NCBI RefSeq assembly: GCF_033095965.1
Contig: NZ_AP026801.1
Coordinates: forward strand, 1,632,001 to 1,696,000
Direction: 5' to 3'
Source of the DNA: Xylocopilactobacillus apis
GTDB taxonomy: Bacteria; Bacillota; Bacilli; Lactobacillales; Lactobacillaceae
Length of the DNA stretch: 64,000 nt
Positions 32,898 to 42,999 of the stretch are shown here, in pieces; within the stretch, counting starts at the first letter, position 1, and every line of letters begins with the position of its first letter. The translations under genes and the position numbers were made by a program. Under the pieces are notes generated by a model, which saw only the letters and a list, made by a program, of their open reading frames with translations, made no database searches and was not told the origin of the DNA.

Positions 32898-35774
32898 TTA
32901 GCGAGGAATTGGTGAGAAGAATAAAGCATCAACCCACTGATCTCCTCCTAAGTTGTACATGGTACTGCCACCTTTAGTTGCTACTTTAAAATACTTCCAG
33001 CCAGTTCCATGACGAAGTCTCTTCGTCCATGATTTCTGGTCAGGTGAAGTCCAAACATTAATACTATATCCAGGAACGTAATTAACAATACCAATCCCTT
33101 GTTGGAGAGTTATTGTCCAACTATTTGGATCAACTACTGGGTCTAAACTCGTATACTGAGCAGGAATCCACTGATCCTTACCCAAGCGATACCATTTAGT
33201 ACCATCCGGATAAGTTGCAATTGCACTATATTTCCAACCAGTTCCTGTTATTAATTTACGAAGGCTTCCGTCAGCATTTCTTTCTGCCCCATCTGTCACT
33301 GTATGATTCTTCCAAAGATTAATGCCGTAACCCCAAACGTATTTAATATAAACAATTCCGTGTTCTTGAGTAATTGTTGGTTCTACTGGCTTAGGAACTG
33401 CTTTAGTAACTGTTAATGTCCGAGTATAAGTCAAAACTGTCGCATTATCTCTAGGATTAACAACACTATAGGAAATTGTGTAAACACCCTCTGTCGGAGC
33501 AAATGAATTATTAGTCAAAGGAACATCCACTCCATTTTTCGAAACTGTTACTGAAACAAAATTATTAGGAACTGTTTCCGTAATTGGAGTTGTCGGGGTA
33601 CTTGTTGAAGGATCTGTATAAACTAAATTAAACGAAACATTATTTAAGACATTAAAATTAGTTGTATTAGTGTCAATCGTCGGATTAGCGATCTCATTAC
33701 CTACATATTTTGCGGTAATTGGCTGGCTGATCGTTCGATTAATAATCAAGGTCAAACTTTTACTAATTGTTTTAGTTGTATCATCTGGATTAGTCCAAGT
33801 ATAAGTAACTGTATACGTGTCAGGTGTGGTCATTGAAATATTGCCGGCAGAATTCAAATTAACTGCTTGACCACGACTGTTTTTAACAGCAACCGCTACT
33901 TTGCTTCGATCAATTGCGTGACTAGCACCATCAGCACCAATATAAGAAGCACTAACTTTATCCATTCTTAAAACTGTTGCATATGGACTTACTTCACTTT
34001 GACGATTATTTGATAAAGTGTAGGTACTATTTTCATAAAAGCCCGTAACTGTTGGCGCAACGAGATCTGAGTTCGTGACATTTAACGTCAAATCTTTAGC
34101 AACTGTTCTTGTTGTGTCATCCGGGTTGGCAAATACATAGTGAATCGTATAAATCCCTGGAGTCGTAGTCGCAACTGTCCCGTCACTGTTTAAGTTTACA
34201 TTATTACCTTTTGCATCTTTAACAGTAATCGTTACGTTTGCCTTCGTTAAATCATGAGTTTTGCCGTCACTTCCAACATAAGTAGCAGCTACACCTGTCA
34301 TTGGATCATACTTAGAAGTAGATTTACTGTTTACACTAGTGGTATCTGGAAATTTAGTAACAGTTGGTGCTACCAGCGAATTAGGAATTCCCGTAATTGT
34401 TACGGGGATCTTAACAACCGATTCAGCACCAGTTGTACTATTTAATGCAGTTGCAAGAATATATTGTGGCGTTGTCGCAGGATTTAAAACTGGCATTGAA
34501 TACTTAACTGTAAGTGCCGCTCCAACGATACTGCCATTTTTAGATTCAGGATATGCCGAAAAATTACCAGCTCCATTATTACTAGTGTTAAATTTATTAT
34601 TCAGATAACTAGTGAGGGTATTCATGCTAGTCTGGTTATTATAAATATAGGTTAAATTTGCCGTGTCAACAGGATTAGGTTTTAAAGTATCTCCACTATT
34701 GATTGTGTTTGTTACGCTAATATTATTAGAATCTGTCGTCGTATATCTAAAAACGGGATACACTGGACTGCCAATCACTATTTTTCTTACTACATAAGCC
34801 GTTGTCGTATCACTGCCTGTTGCAGGAGCCGCAGCAACTGTTCCCGTATTCTTATCCTCAGATAAATTTAAGAAGACAAAATTATTTGCATCATACTTAT
34901 TAGCAATCGCTGCAGTATAAGGAACGGAAATCAATTGATTAATTACCGCGCCGACATTTCCTGTATAAAAATCAGTATATCTACTAGTCGCACTGCTCTT
35001 TTTATAGTTGCTGCTGCCATTCAATGCATAATAATATGCTCCCGTAATACTTGCAGCATCAAAAACCTGACTTCCATTAGTATCTTTTATTAGAGGTGCA
35101 ATATCTGCTGCTACCTCTCTAGGACTAGTGAGATCAGTAAGGGCAGCTGTTGTAGCGCTAATCGGATTAATCTTAATTAGCGATGAAGTATCACGCGTAA
35201 CTGTTACCGTGATAGTTTTCGTGTCAGCCACTACATTGTTGCTTGAATCCAAAGTAGAAATCGTAACTGTAAACTTATTATCCACGCTTAAATTCTTTAA
35301 TTTTAAGAGCAGATCATCTCGAGAAGTCGGCGTACTAAAAGAACTGCTGGTTACTTTGACCGTCGTCTTATAACCTTCATGCGGCAAAACCCCCACGAGA
35401 GCATTAGTTTGAACGAAAAGTTTCAAAAAAGGATCTTGTAAATTATCGCGCAATAATGAAGTGCCGGAGATACTAGAACTGTTAAATAATCTTGAACCAG
35501 TCGCAGCAACATTACTATAAAACATACTTCCATCTGTTTGGAAAGTTCCGGTAATGTCTGATGCTTGAATATTCTTAATCTGAGTCGTCGTTAAATTAAC
35601 GCTATCGTTAAACGCTGCATTAAGAGAAGATTGATAAAGCGCATCGTTGGCAGCTTTAACCGTATTTGATTGAATTGGCTGTGAGACTGCTGAAACAACT
35701 GATCCCAAAACCGGGGCAAGAGTTAAAAGCGATGCAGCACATAGACCGAAGTACTTAATTTTATTTTTTTTCAT
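32898..35774 (-). CDS. Surface protein D: full-length paralogue in the five-gene array
   Basis: A 958-aa exported protein; signal peptide MKKNKIKYFGLCAASLLTLAPVLGS, processed near NTVKAAND. D and E are closest to each other: both have SPYATVLRMDKVSASYIGAD or SPFAPVLRMDRVTASYIGSD-type Ig domains and a DTNTTSFNVLNN or DTNTTNFNVLNN block that A-C lack. The C-terminal modules are GIVYIKYVWGYGINLW and GIVNYVPGYSINVWTSPD, ending GGDQWVDALFFSPIPR. GGAGG lies four bases from the ATG. A cre-like site overlaps its -35 region, so carbon-source control is possible. Confidence 0.87.
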   Translation of the reverse strand: MKKNKIKYFGLCAASLLTLAPVLGSVVSAVSQPIQSNTVKAANDALYQSSLNAAFNDSVNLTTTQIKNIQASDITGTFQTDGSMFYSNVAATGSRLFNSSSISGTSLLRDNLQDPFLKLFVQTNALVGVLPHEGYKTTVKVTSSSFSTPTSRDDLLLKLKNLSVDNKFTVTISTLDSSNNVVADTKTITVTVTRDTSSLIKINPISATTAALTDLTSPREVAADIAPLIKDTNGSQVFDAASITGAYYYALNGSSNYKKSSATSRYTDFYTGNVGAVINQLISVPYTAAIANKYDANNFVFLNLSEDKNTGTVAAAPATGSDTTTAYVVRKIVIGSPVYPVFRYTTTDSNNISVTNTINSGDTLKPNPVDTANLTYIYNNQTSMNTLTSYLNNKFNTSNNGAGNFSAYPESKNGSIVGAALTVKYSMPVLNPATTPQYILATALNSTTGAESVVKIPVTITGIPNSLVAPTVTKFPDTTSVNSKSTSKYDPMTGVAATYVGSDGKTHDLTKANVTITVKDAKGNNVNLNSDGTVATTTPGIYTIHYVFANPDDTTRTVAKDLTLNVTNSDLVAPTVTGFYENSTYTLSNNRQSEVSPYATVLRMDKVSASYIGADGASHAIDRSKVAVAVKNSRGQAVNLNSAGNISMTTPDTYTVTYTWTNPDDTTKTISKSLTLIINRTISQPITAKYVGNEIANPTIDTNTTNFNVLNNVSFNLVYTDPSTSTPTTPITETVPNNFVSVTVSKNGVDVPLTNNSFAPTEGVYTISYSVVNPRDNATVLTYTRTLTVTKAVPKPVEPTITQEHGIVYIKYVWGYGINLWKNHTVTDGAERNADGSLRKLITGTGWKYSAIATYPDGTKWYRLGKDQWIPAQYTSLDPVVDPNSWTITLQQGIGIVNYVPGYSINVWTSPDQKSWTKRLRHGTGWKYFKVATKGGSTMYNLGGDQWVDALFFSPIPR

Positions 35775-35819
35775 AATTCCTCCAAAAGAATATCTATCTT
35801 TTATATTCCTTATATTCCC

Positions 35820-35858
35820 ATTATAACAAGTTTTCTACAAAATATTTAACCGCTTACA
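35820..35858 (-). promoter_or_regulatory. Promoter of surface protein D with an overlapping cre-like site
   Basis: An extended -10 (TTGTTATAAT, TATAAT at 35820-35825) lies upstream of gene D. TGTAAGCGGTTAAA on the minus strand (35845-35858) matches 10 of the 11 fixed positions of the CcpA consensus TGWNANCGNTNWCA and covers the -35 region, the arrangement expected for repression by CcpA. Confidence 0.55.
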
Positions 35859-35880
35859 ATAAATATATATATCCATTAAT

Positions 35881-35919
35881 AAAAAAACAAACCCTATACA
35901 TTTTTAGGATTTGTTTTTT
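35881..35919 (-). terminator. Terminator of surface protein E
   Basis: Stem AAAAAACAAACCCTA / TAGGATTTGTTTTTT with one mismatch, T-rich on the minus strand, just after the surface protein E stop. Confidence 0.8.
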
Positions 35920-35922
35920 AGA

Positions 35923-38811
35923 TTACTTTTTAGGGAAAAAGTATGAACCATCTACCCATTGGTTTCCGCCAAGATTATACATGCTCTTACCATTCTTGGT
36001 TGCTACTTTAAAATACTTCCAAGAAGTTCCATGGCGAAGTTTCTTCGTCCAATTGGTTTGATTAGGCGATGTCCACAGATTTACACTATAGCCTGGAACA
36101 TAATGAATAACGCCGACACCTTTACTTGAAGTAATATTCCATGAGTTAGGATTTACCATTGGTACAAAACTTGCATACTGTCCTTGAACCCATTGATTTG
36201 TTCCTAACCGATACCAAGTACTGCCATCAGGATAAGTCGCAACTGCACGATATTTCCAAGCCGATCCCGTCATTAATTTTCTAATGCTGCCATCAGAATT
36301 TAATTCCATTCCACCAGTTGTATTGTAGTTCTTCCAAAGATTTACACCATAACCCCATACATAATTAATGTAAAGCACGCCACTCGTAAATTGAACTGTT
36401 GGAGCAGTTGGGTTAGGAGTTGGAGACGGATTAGGTGTAGGAGTTGGATTCGCATTTGGTGCCTGAACTGTTAAGGTTCTCGTATAGCTTAAAGTGATCG
36501 CATTATCTTGTGGGTTCACTGCTGTATAAACTATCTTATAAGTACCAATTGTCGGCTGGAATGAATAATTGGATAGAGGGACATCCTTTCCGTCTTTCGT
36601 AACTGAAATTGAAATCAAATTATTTGGAATAGTTCCCGTTCTTTGAGTCGACGGTGTTGAGCTAGCTGGATCTGTATAGTTATATGTAAAGTTGATATTA
36701 TTTAAAACATTAAAACTAGTCGTATTTGTATCAATTGTTGGATTAACGACTTCCTTATTACTAAGATTTGGAGTAATTGCCTGACTGGCAATTTGATTTA
36801 CAATCAATGTCAAAGACTTGGAAACTGTTTTACTAGTATCTTCTGGGTTAGCCCACGTATAGGTAACAGTATATGTACCCGGCGTTGCCATTGAAATCAT
36901 GCCATTAGAATTCAAACTTACCGATGAACCAAGTTGATTTTTAACAGTCACAACAACTTTTTTACTATCAACATAATGACTAGCACTATCACTTCCGATA
37001 TAAGAAGCAGTTACTCGATCCATTCTTAAAACGGGGGCAAAAGGACTGACTTCCTTTTGTTTATCGTTTGATAGCGTATATGTTCCATTATCATAAAAAC
37101 CGCTAACCGTAGGAGCTACTAAATCAGTTGCCGTAACATTAACAGTCAGATCTCTTGTTACTTTTTTCGTCGAATCACCTGGATTCGAGAATACATACTG
37201 AATCTTATAAGTCCCAACTGTTGTTGTCGGCATTGTTCCATCATAATTTAAAGAAACTGTACTTCCTTTAGAATCTTTAACTGTCGCCTTGATGAAAGCT
37301 TTAGGCAGATTATGGGTCGCATTATCTGCACCAAGGTATGTAGCAGCTACATCTTTATAAATGTCATATTTAGATGTAGTTTTACTATTAATCGTTACCG
37401 AATCGTTTTCAGGAAACTTACTAATTGAAGGAGTTGAATTTACATTTGGAATATCGGTAACTTTAACTGGAATTTTCAATTTTGATTCAGCACCAGTTTT
37501 AGGATCAATAGCAGTTGCGATTGCATTCTGTGGTGAGGTTGTCGCTTTAAGATGAGGCAATGTGTAAGTGATTTTTACTCTATTGTCAGTATCTTTATCA
37601 TCATTAAATTTTACAAAAGCAACCAGATTGCCTGCACCATTTCGATCAGTGGTTAATATTTCCTGCAGGTAGCTGTCTAAATTCACCCAACTTCTAGAAT
37701 CGTTAAAGATATAAGTAAGTTTTTCTGCATCGACCGTATTTAACGGCAAAGTACTGTCTTTACCATAGGTATTTCTTGCTGGTGCTCCACTAACTGTGCT
37801 TGTATATCTAAACTCAGGATAAGTAGGCGAACCAATTATTATTCTTCTTGGTATATAAGCTATCTGAGTTGCACTAGGATCAGGAGCTTTATCTAAAACT
37901 TTATGTGAAGTGTCATCGATAAATACAAAACTACTTGGATCATATTTAGAAGCAGTCTCATAATTATAATGAATCGGAATCAATTGAGTAATGATCGCCC
38001 CTGTACCATTACCCCAATCACCTAGCGCAAAGGTAGTGCCAGAAATTGTTTTATATTGCGTACTTCCGTTTATCCCGTAATAATATGATGATCCAAAATC
38101 GAAAGAATGAAAAATTGCCGTATCTTTTACATCCTTAATTGCTTTAATATTTTTAGATACATCTTCTGCATCTGCCTTATTGCTATCTTTAGCTACACTA
38201 AGAGTTCCCAGGTCAGGGATCTTAATTTTCGATGTTGGATCGGCAGTAACAGTGGCTGTAATAGGATAAGAAGCCACTTTAGACGTATTACTAACATGTT
38301 TCATTGTCATGGTAATCGTAAACTGATCACCAACATTTAATGCTTTTAATTTGTCAATAAGATCTGTCGAACTAGTTGGTTCTCCAGAAAATTTGGTACT
38401 AGTAATTTTCAAAGATAATTTATAATCACTAGATGCCAGACCTTCCATTTTTACATCACTTTTTACTAATGATCTAAAAAAAGGAACTTCAATTTTCAAA
38501 TTATCATAAACCACCGCATTAGTATCCGTAACACTTTTGAATAAATCTGTCGTTTGGTACTCAGCTGTATTGATAGAAAGCTTACCGTCAAAACTGCTCG
38601 TAGACAGGTCTTTAAGCTGACTCTTCGAAAAATTAACACTAGAATTAAACTTCGCTTTTAATAAATCTGTATAAGCCTGATCATCAGCAGCTTTTACCAC
38701 ACTAGTCGTCAACGCCTGACTTGCAGTAATACCGACTGAACTAACGATTGGCGCGATTGTCACTAAAGCCGTTGCACATAGGCCAAAGTATTTAATTTTA
38801 TTTTTTTTCAT
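35923..38811 (-). CDS. Surface protein E: full-length paralogue with a Pro/Thr/Asn linker
   Basis: A 962-aa exported protein, signal peptide MKKNKIKYFGLCATALVTIAPIVSS with cleavage near SVVKAADD. Its layout follows D, but a repetitive linker of about 20 residues (TPTPNPSPTPNPTAPT) sits between the last Ig-like domain and the first C-terminal module. Such linkers let a domain reach through the wall. C-terminal modules: VLYINYVWGYGVNLW and GVIHYVPGYSVNLWTSPN. AGGGGG lies eight bases from the ATG. By transcription direction it is first in the array and has the best promoter of the five. Confidence 0.87.
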   Translation of the reverse strand: MKKNKIKYFGLCATALVTIAPIVSSVGITASQALTTSVVKAADDQAYTDLLKAKFNSSVNFSKSQLKDLSTSSFDGKLSINTAEYQTTDLFKSVTDTNAVVYDNLKIEVPFFRSLVKSDVKMEGLASSDYKLSLKITSTKFSGEPTSSTDLIDKLKALNVGDQFTITMTMKHVSNTSKVASYPITATVTADPTSKIKIPDLGTLSVAKDSNKADAEDVSKNIKAIKDVKDTAIFHSFDFGSSYYYGINGSTQYKTISGTTFALGDWGNGTGAIITQLIPIHYNYETASKYDPSSFVFIDDTSHKVLDKAPDPSATQIAYIPRRIIIGSPTYPEFRYTSTVSGAPARNTYGKDSTLPLNTVDAEKLTYIFNDSRSWVNLDSYLQEILTTDRNGAGNLVAFVKFNDDKDTDNRVKITYTLPHLKATTSPQNAIATAIDPKTGAESKLKIPVKVTDIPNVNSTPSISKFPENDSVTINSKTTSKYDIYKDVAATYLGADNATHNLPKAFIKATVKDSKGSTVSLNYDGTMPTTTVGTYKIQYVFSNPGDSTKKVTRDLTVNVTATDLVAPTVSGFYDNGTYTLSNDKQKEVSPFAPVLRMDRVTASYIGSDSASHYVDSKKVVVTVKNQLGSSVSLNSNGMISMATPGTYTVTYTWANPEDTSKTVSKSLTLIVNQIASQAITPNLSNKEVVNPTIDTNTTSFNVLNNINFTYNYTDPASSTPSTQRTGTIPNNLISISVTKDGKDVPLSNYSFQPTIGTYKIVYTAVNPQDNAITLSYTRTLTVQAPNANPTPTPNPSPTPNPTAPTVQFTSGVLYINYVWGYGVNLWKNYNTTGGMELNSDGSIRKLMTGSAWKYRAVATYPDGSTWYRLGTNQWVQGQYASFVPMVNPNSWNITSSKGVGVIHYVPGYSVNLWTSPNQTNWTKKLRHGTSWKYFKVATKNGKSMYNLGGNQWVDGSYFFPKK

Positions 38812-38859
38812 ATATATAACCCCCTTGAAAAAACAATATTTATCACTGTTCTTGACATT

Positions 38860-38888
38860 ATTATAACAATTGATAATTTTATTTTCAA
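38860..38888 (-). promoter_or_regulatory. Sigma-A promoter of surface protein E
   Basis: TTGAAA (38883-38888) and a perfect TATAAT (38860-38865) on the minus strand are 17 bases apart, about 50 bases upstream of the ATG. It is the strongest housekeeping-type promoter seen in the window and abuts the guaB terminator. Confidence 0.8.
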
Positions 38889-38926
38889 AAAAACGCTTAA
38901 TCCTGACTTCTCACAAGATTAAACGT
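38887..38926 (-). terminator. Terminator of guaB
   Basis: Stem ACGCTTAATC / GATTAAACGT with one mismatch and a T run on the minus strand directly after the guaB stop. Confidence 0.7.
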
Positions 38927-40081
<1,155 letters not shown>

Positions 40082-40108
40082 TCACAAGTTCCTCCAAAGT
40101 ATTTTCTA

Positions 40109-40132
40109 ACAAAAAAACTCTAAAATAGAGTT
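40109..40132 (-). terminator. Weak terminator at the end of the DUF1129 gene
   Basis: A 6-bp stem AACTCT (40116-40121) / AGAGTT (40127-40132) with seven T on the minus strand; the TAG stop codon lies within the hairpin. Some read-through into guaB is likely. Confidence 0.5.
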
Positions 40133-40797
40133 CCTTTGATATTGTATTTATGCTTCAAATAGTAATGAGCTCCAAACAAAGCAATTGTGATGATCAAATA
40201 GGTCATCGCACTAAAAACTGGATTAAACTGTGCCGGAATAAAACCTGCAAGACCCGTCACTAAGAACAATCCAACAAATCCGATGGCCAGAACTCCAATT
40301 AATTTTGGAATTGAAACCCGTTGATCTTTGGGCTGAATGCTCCAACGCGTAAAATACGCCCAAGTGAGTCCAAACTCAACTGACATTATAATAATCGTTA
40401 AAACGCCGTTTGAAGCCCCCGTAGCTTTATTTTTACTTGGGAAGAACATCATTAAGCAACTCATTCCGAAAAGCAGCATCCCAAAAATAACTGAATTATC
40501 TAACCATAACAGCCAATAACTGGTAGCCGGTTTCTCTGCTTCACCCTTAACATGCGCTGCCGCTAATTTTCTAGGGCTCCCAAAAAGACGATTTGCCGGC
40601 GTGCCTCTGCGTTGTGCTTCGACCATTTCATCAAGAATCTGATTAACATACTGATCAGCATCTTCTTCTGAATATTTAAAGTCATTCGTTAAGAACTTCT
40701 TTAGTTGAAAAACATATTCCGTATTCTTATTGGATAATTCGTCCAATGTATGCTTGGGCAATTCTTGTTCAATAACTTTTTCTTTCTTATCACTCAT
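40120..40797 (-). CDS. DUF1129 family membrane protein
   Basis: A 225-aa protein with an N-terminal cytoplasmic helical segment (KHTLDELSNKNTEYVFQLKKFLTNDFKYSEEDADQ to FGSPRKLAA, about 15-80), then four hydrophobic segments (about 90-215). The DUF1129 family is common beside ychF in Lactobacillaceae; its function is unknown. Its start overlaps the ychF stop by one base (TAATG), so the two are translated together. Confidence 0.85.
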   Translation of the reverse strand: MSDKKEKVIEQELPKHTLDELSNKNTEYVFQLKKFLTNDFKYSEEDADQYVNQILDEMVEAQRRGTPANRLFGSPRKLAAAHVKGEAEKPATSYWLLWLDNSVIFGMLLFGMSCLMMFFPSKNKATGASNGVLTIIIMSVEFGLTWAYFTRWSIQPKDQRVSIPKLIGVLAIGFVGLFLVTGLAGFIPAQFNPVFSAMTYLIITIALFGAHYYLKHKYNIKGTLF

Positions 40798-41897
40798 TAG
40801 ACATTAAACCTAAATTCAAAAATATCTCCATCTTGAACAACGTAATCTTTACCTTCAATTCTTAATCGACCAGCTTCTTTTACTGCTTCCATGCTGCCAT
40901 ATTGATCTAAATCACTAAACGATACAGTTTCTGCTCTAATAAAACCTCGTTCAAAATCACTGTGAATTATGCCGGCAGCTTGCGGTGCTTTTGTTCCAAC
41001 TTTGTAGGTCCAAGCACGATTTTCTTTGCCGCCAGCAGTAAAGAATGTTCCAAGTCCTAATAACCGATACGTTGCCTGAATTAATTGATCAAGTCCTGAT
41101 TCTTTTGCACCAAGATCCGCTAAGAAATCTGAGCGATCACTTGGATCAAGTTCTGATATCTCTTCTTCAGTTCGAACTGAAATCGCTAAAGCGGGTGAAT
41201 TTTCACTATCGGCAATTTCTTTAACCACTTTAAAATACGGTGACTGCATCGGATCAGCAATACTATCATCACTAATATTTGCAACATAAATGACAGGTTT
41301 AGTGGTTAGAAGGAAAAATCCTTTCACAATCTTCGCTTCATCTTTATTAAATTCTAAAGAACGAGCTGGTTTTCCCTCTTCTAAAGCTTTTTTAATCCTT
41401 TGAAGCAACGGAAGTTCTGCCATTGCTTCTTTATCATGAGCACGGGCTACTTTTTCGACACGTCCTAACCGCTTAGTAACACTATCTAAATCAGCAATTT
41501 CTAATTCTAAATTAATTGTTTCAATATCATCTTTTGGATCCACTGTTCCGGTAACCGAAGTAATATTAGGATCATCAAAAGCTCGAACGATGTGGACAAT
41601 CGCATCTACTTCTCTGATATTTGCTAAAAATTTATTCCCTAAACCTTCACCTTTGCTGGCACCCTTTACAATTCCAGCAATGTCAGTAAATTCAAAAGTA
41701 GTCGGAATAATCTTTTTGGCCGGAATAATTTCCTGTAGGCGATCTAATCGTTTGTCAGGTACTTCAACAACTCCCACATTTGGTTCAATCGTTGCAAACG
41801 GATAGTTAGCCATTTCCGCTCCGGCATTTGTAATTGCATTAAATAATGTGGACTTTCCAACGTTCGGAAGTCCAACAATTCCAGCTGTTAAACTCAT
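40797..41897 (-). CDS. ychF: Redox-regulated ATPase YchF
   Basis: A 366-aa Obg-family P-loop protein. GIVGLPNVGKSTLFNAITNA is the P-loop, FTDIAGIVKGASKGEGLGNKFL the G3/switch region, and NISDDS the altered G4 motif that makes YchF prefer ATP over GTP. A coiled-coil insertion (about 130-170) and a C-terminal TGS domain (AGIIHSDFERGFIRAETVS) complete it. It binds ribosomes and influences translation and stress responses. Its start overlaps the DUF951 stop by four bases. Confidence 0.96.
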   Translation of the reverse strand: MSLTAGIVGLPNVGKSTLFNAITNAGAEMANYPFATIEPNVGVVEVPDKRLDRLQEIIPAKKIIPTTFEFTDIAGIVKGASKGEGLGNKFLANIREVDAIVHIVRAFDDPNITSVTGTVDPKDDIETINLELEIADLDSVTKRLGRVEKVARAHDKEAMAELPLLQRIKKALEEGKPARSLEFNKDEAKIVKGFFLLTTKPVIYVANISDDSIADPMQSPYFKVVKEIADSENSPALAISVRTEEEISELDPSDRSDFLADLGAKESGLDQLIQATYRLLGLGTFFTAGGKENRAWTYKVGTKAPQAAGIIHSDFERGFIRAETVSFSDLDQYGSMEAVKEAGRLRIEGKDYVVQDGDIFEFRFNV

Positions 41898-42127
41898 TCT
41901 TGTTCCAATCTATTAATTATTACATCACCAGTGCCTTGATCGCTCTCTGGTGTATGTTCAATTTTTTTAACTTTTTTTAGAAATTCAGCCCGCGGCATCA
42001 CAATCTTACGCTGACAACTTACACACATTATTCCAATATCAGCTCCAATTCGAACCACTTTCCAATTATTATTACCGCAGGCATGAGGCTTTTTCATAAT
42101 TACTAAATCATTGAGTAAAATTTCCAT
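41894..42127 (-). CDS. DUF951 family protein
   Basis: A 77-aa protein with the DUF951 pattern: MKKPHACGNNNWKVVRIGADIGIMCVSCQRKIVMPRAEF. The conserved HxCG and CxxC cysteines suggest a metal- or nucleic-acid-binding site, but the function is unknown. It sits in the conserved parB-DUF951-ychF order of Firmicutes, overlapping parB by one base and ychF by four. Confidence 0.9.
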   Translation of the reverse strand: MEILLNDLVIMKKPHACGNNNWKVVRIGADIGIMCVSCQRKIVMPRAEFLKKVKKIEHTPESDQGTGDVIINRLEQE

Positions 42128-42999
42128 TAATTTTCCTCAACATGTAAGAGCTCCATAATTCTCGCCAAGTCATCCTCTGAAGCAAAGGCAATTTCTATTT
42201 TACCTTTTCCCCTTGATGATTGCTGAATTTTTACCTTTGTATCTAACAAATCTTCCAAGGAGCTGCGAGTAGTCCGTACAAAAGGTGTCGGTTCTTTAAT
42301 TTCCTTTTTAACTTTTTTTGTATCTTGCTTTTCTTCGATCAGCTTCTCAATTTGACGAACGGTTAATCCTTCGCTGACCACCTTTTTTGCAAACTTTTCA
42401 ATTTCTGCAGGATCTTGAAGCTTTAGTAACGCTCTTGCTTGCGCATTTGAAATTTTACCCTTTTCAACCATTGTTTTAACTGCAGTAGGAAGCTGAAGCA
42501 ATCTAATGTAATTAGTAATATAGGGCCTGCTTTTACCAACTTTTTTTGCCACTTCGTCTTGAGTTAAATTAAGCTTTTTTATTAATGTGACAAAAGCTTG
42601 ACCTTCTTCAATTGGTGAAAGATTTTCCCGCTGTAAGTTTTCTAAAACTGTAATTTCTAAAACTTGTTCATCAGTATAATCACGAACTATCGCCGGAATT
42701 TCTTTTTTTCCTGCCAATTTTGAGGCTCGTAAACGGCGCTCACCAGCAATCAATTCATAACCATTGACTCCTTTTTTGACAATAATTGGCTGAAAAACAC
42801 CACTTTCAGAGATAGAATCTGCTAACTCTTTTAATTTATCCGGGTCGAAAACTTCGCGTGGCTGGTAAGGATTAGGACGAATGTCCTTCACACTTATTTC
42901 TGTAACGCCCTCTGATCCCTCATTTAAATCCTGAATTGGATTATTTGAGAAAAAAGCATCCAACCCGGTTCCTAGACCATGATTCTTTTTAGTTGCCAT
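42127..42999 (-). CDS. parB: Chromosome-partitioning protein ParB (Spo0J)
   Basis: A 290-aa CTP-dependent DNA clamp that loads at parS. GLGTGLDAFF at the N-terminus is the ParA-stimulating peptide; IRPNPYQPREVFD, ELIAGERRLRASKLAG (the GERRxR CTP/parS-gate motif) and VLENLQRENLSPIEEGQAF are the ParB/Srx core; the HTH is LTQDEVAKKVGKSRPYITNYIRLLQLP. The dimerisation domain lies at the C-terminus. I prefer ATG 42999 (MATKKNHG); a TTG at 43008 is closer to the GGAGG site and is possible. Confidence 0.95.
   Translation of the reverse strand: MATKKNHGLGTGLDAFFSNNPIQDLNEGSEGVTEISVKDIRPNPYQPREVFDPDKLKELADSISESGVFQPIIVKKGVNGYELIAGERRLRASKLAGKKEIPAIVRDYTDEQVLEITVLENLQRENLSPIEEGQAFVTLIKKLNLTQDEVAKKVGKSRPYITNYIRLLQLPTAVKTMVEKGKISNAQARALLKLQDPAEIEKFAKKVVSEGLTVRQIEKLIEEKQDTKKVKKEIKEPTPFVRTTRSSLEDLLDTKVKIQQSSRGKGKIEIAFASEDDLARIMELLHVEEN

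Larger units (their letters stand above)
24258..38811 (-). repeat. Tandem array of five paralogous secreted surface-protein genes
   Basis: Five genes (A-E, at 24258, 27193, 29797, 32898 and 35923) share a common plan: signal peptide beginning with a K-K/N-K-I-K-Y-F/L-G motif, an N-terminal region of about 300 residues, Ig-like repeats of about 100 residues, and two C-terminal modules of about 65 residues ending in YNLGGNQW or NLGGDQW. Each has its own TATAAT, a GGAGG or AGGGGG site and a terminator. No foreign gene interrupts the array. The sequence similarity and regular spacing point to repeated gene duplication. Confidence 0.9.

Noticed and set aside
24258-38811. Reading the surface-protein array as repeats of a CRISPR or mobile element
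   Set aside because: The repetition is at protein-coding, whole-gene level, with frames, signal peptides and terminators preserved; no short spacer-repeat pattern or transposase is present.
38889-38900. cre-like sequence at the promoter of surface protein E
   Set aside because: Only the central AAGCGTT agrees with the consensus and both outer dinucleotides are wrong; it is better explained as the arm of the guaB terminator.
40082-40119. Purine riboswitch upstream of guaB
   Set aside because: The gap is under 40 bases and contains no paired core typical of a purine aptamer.
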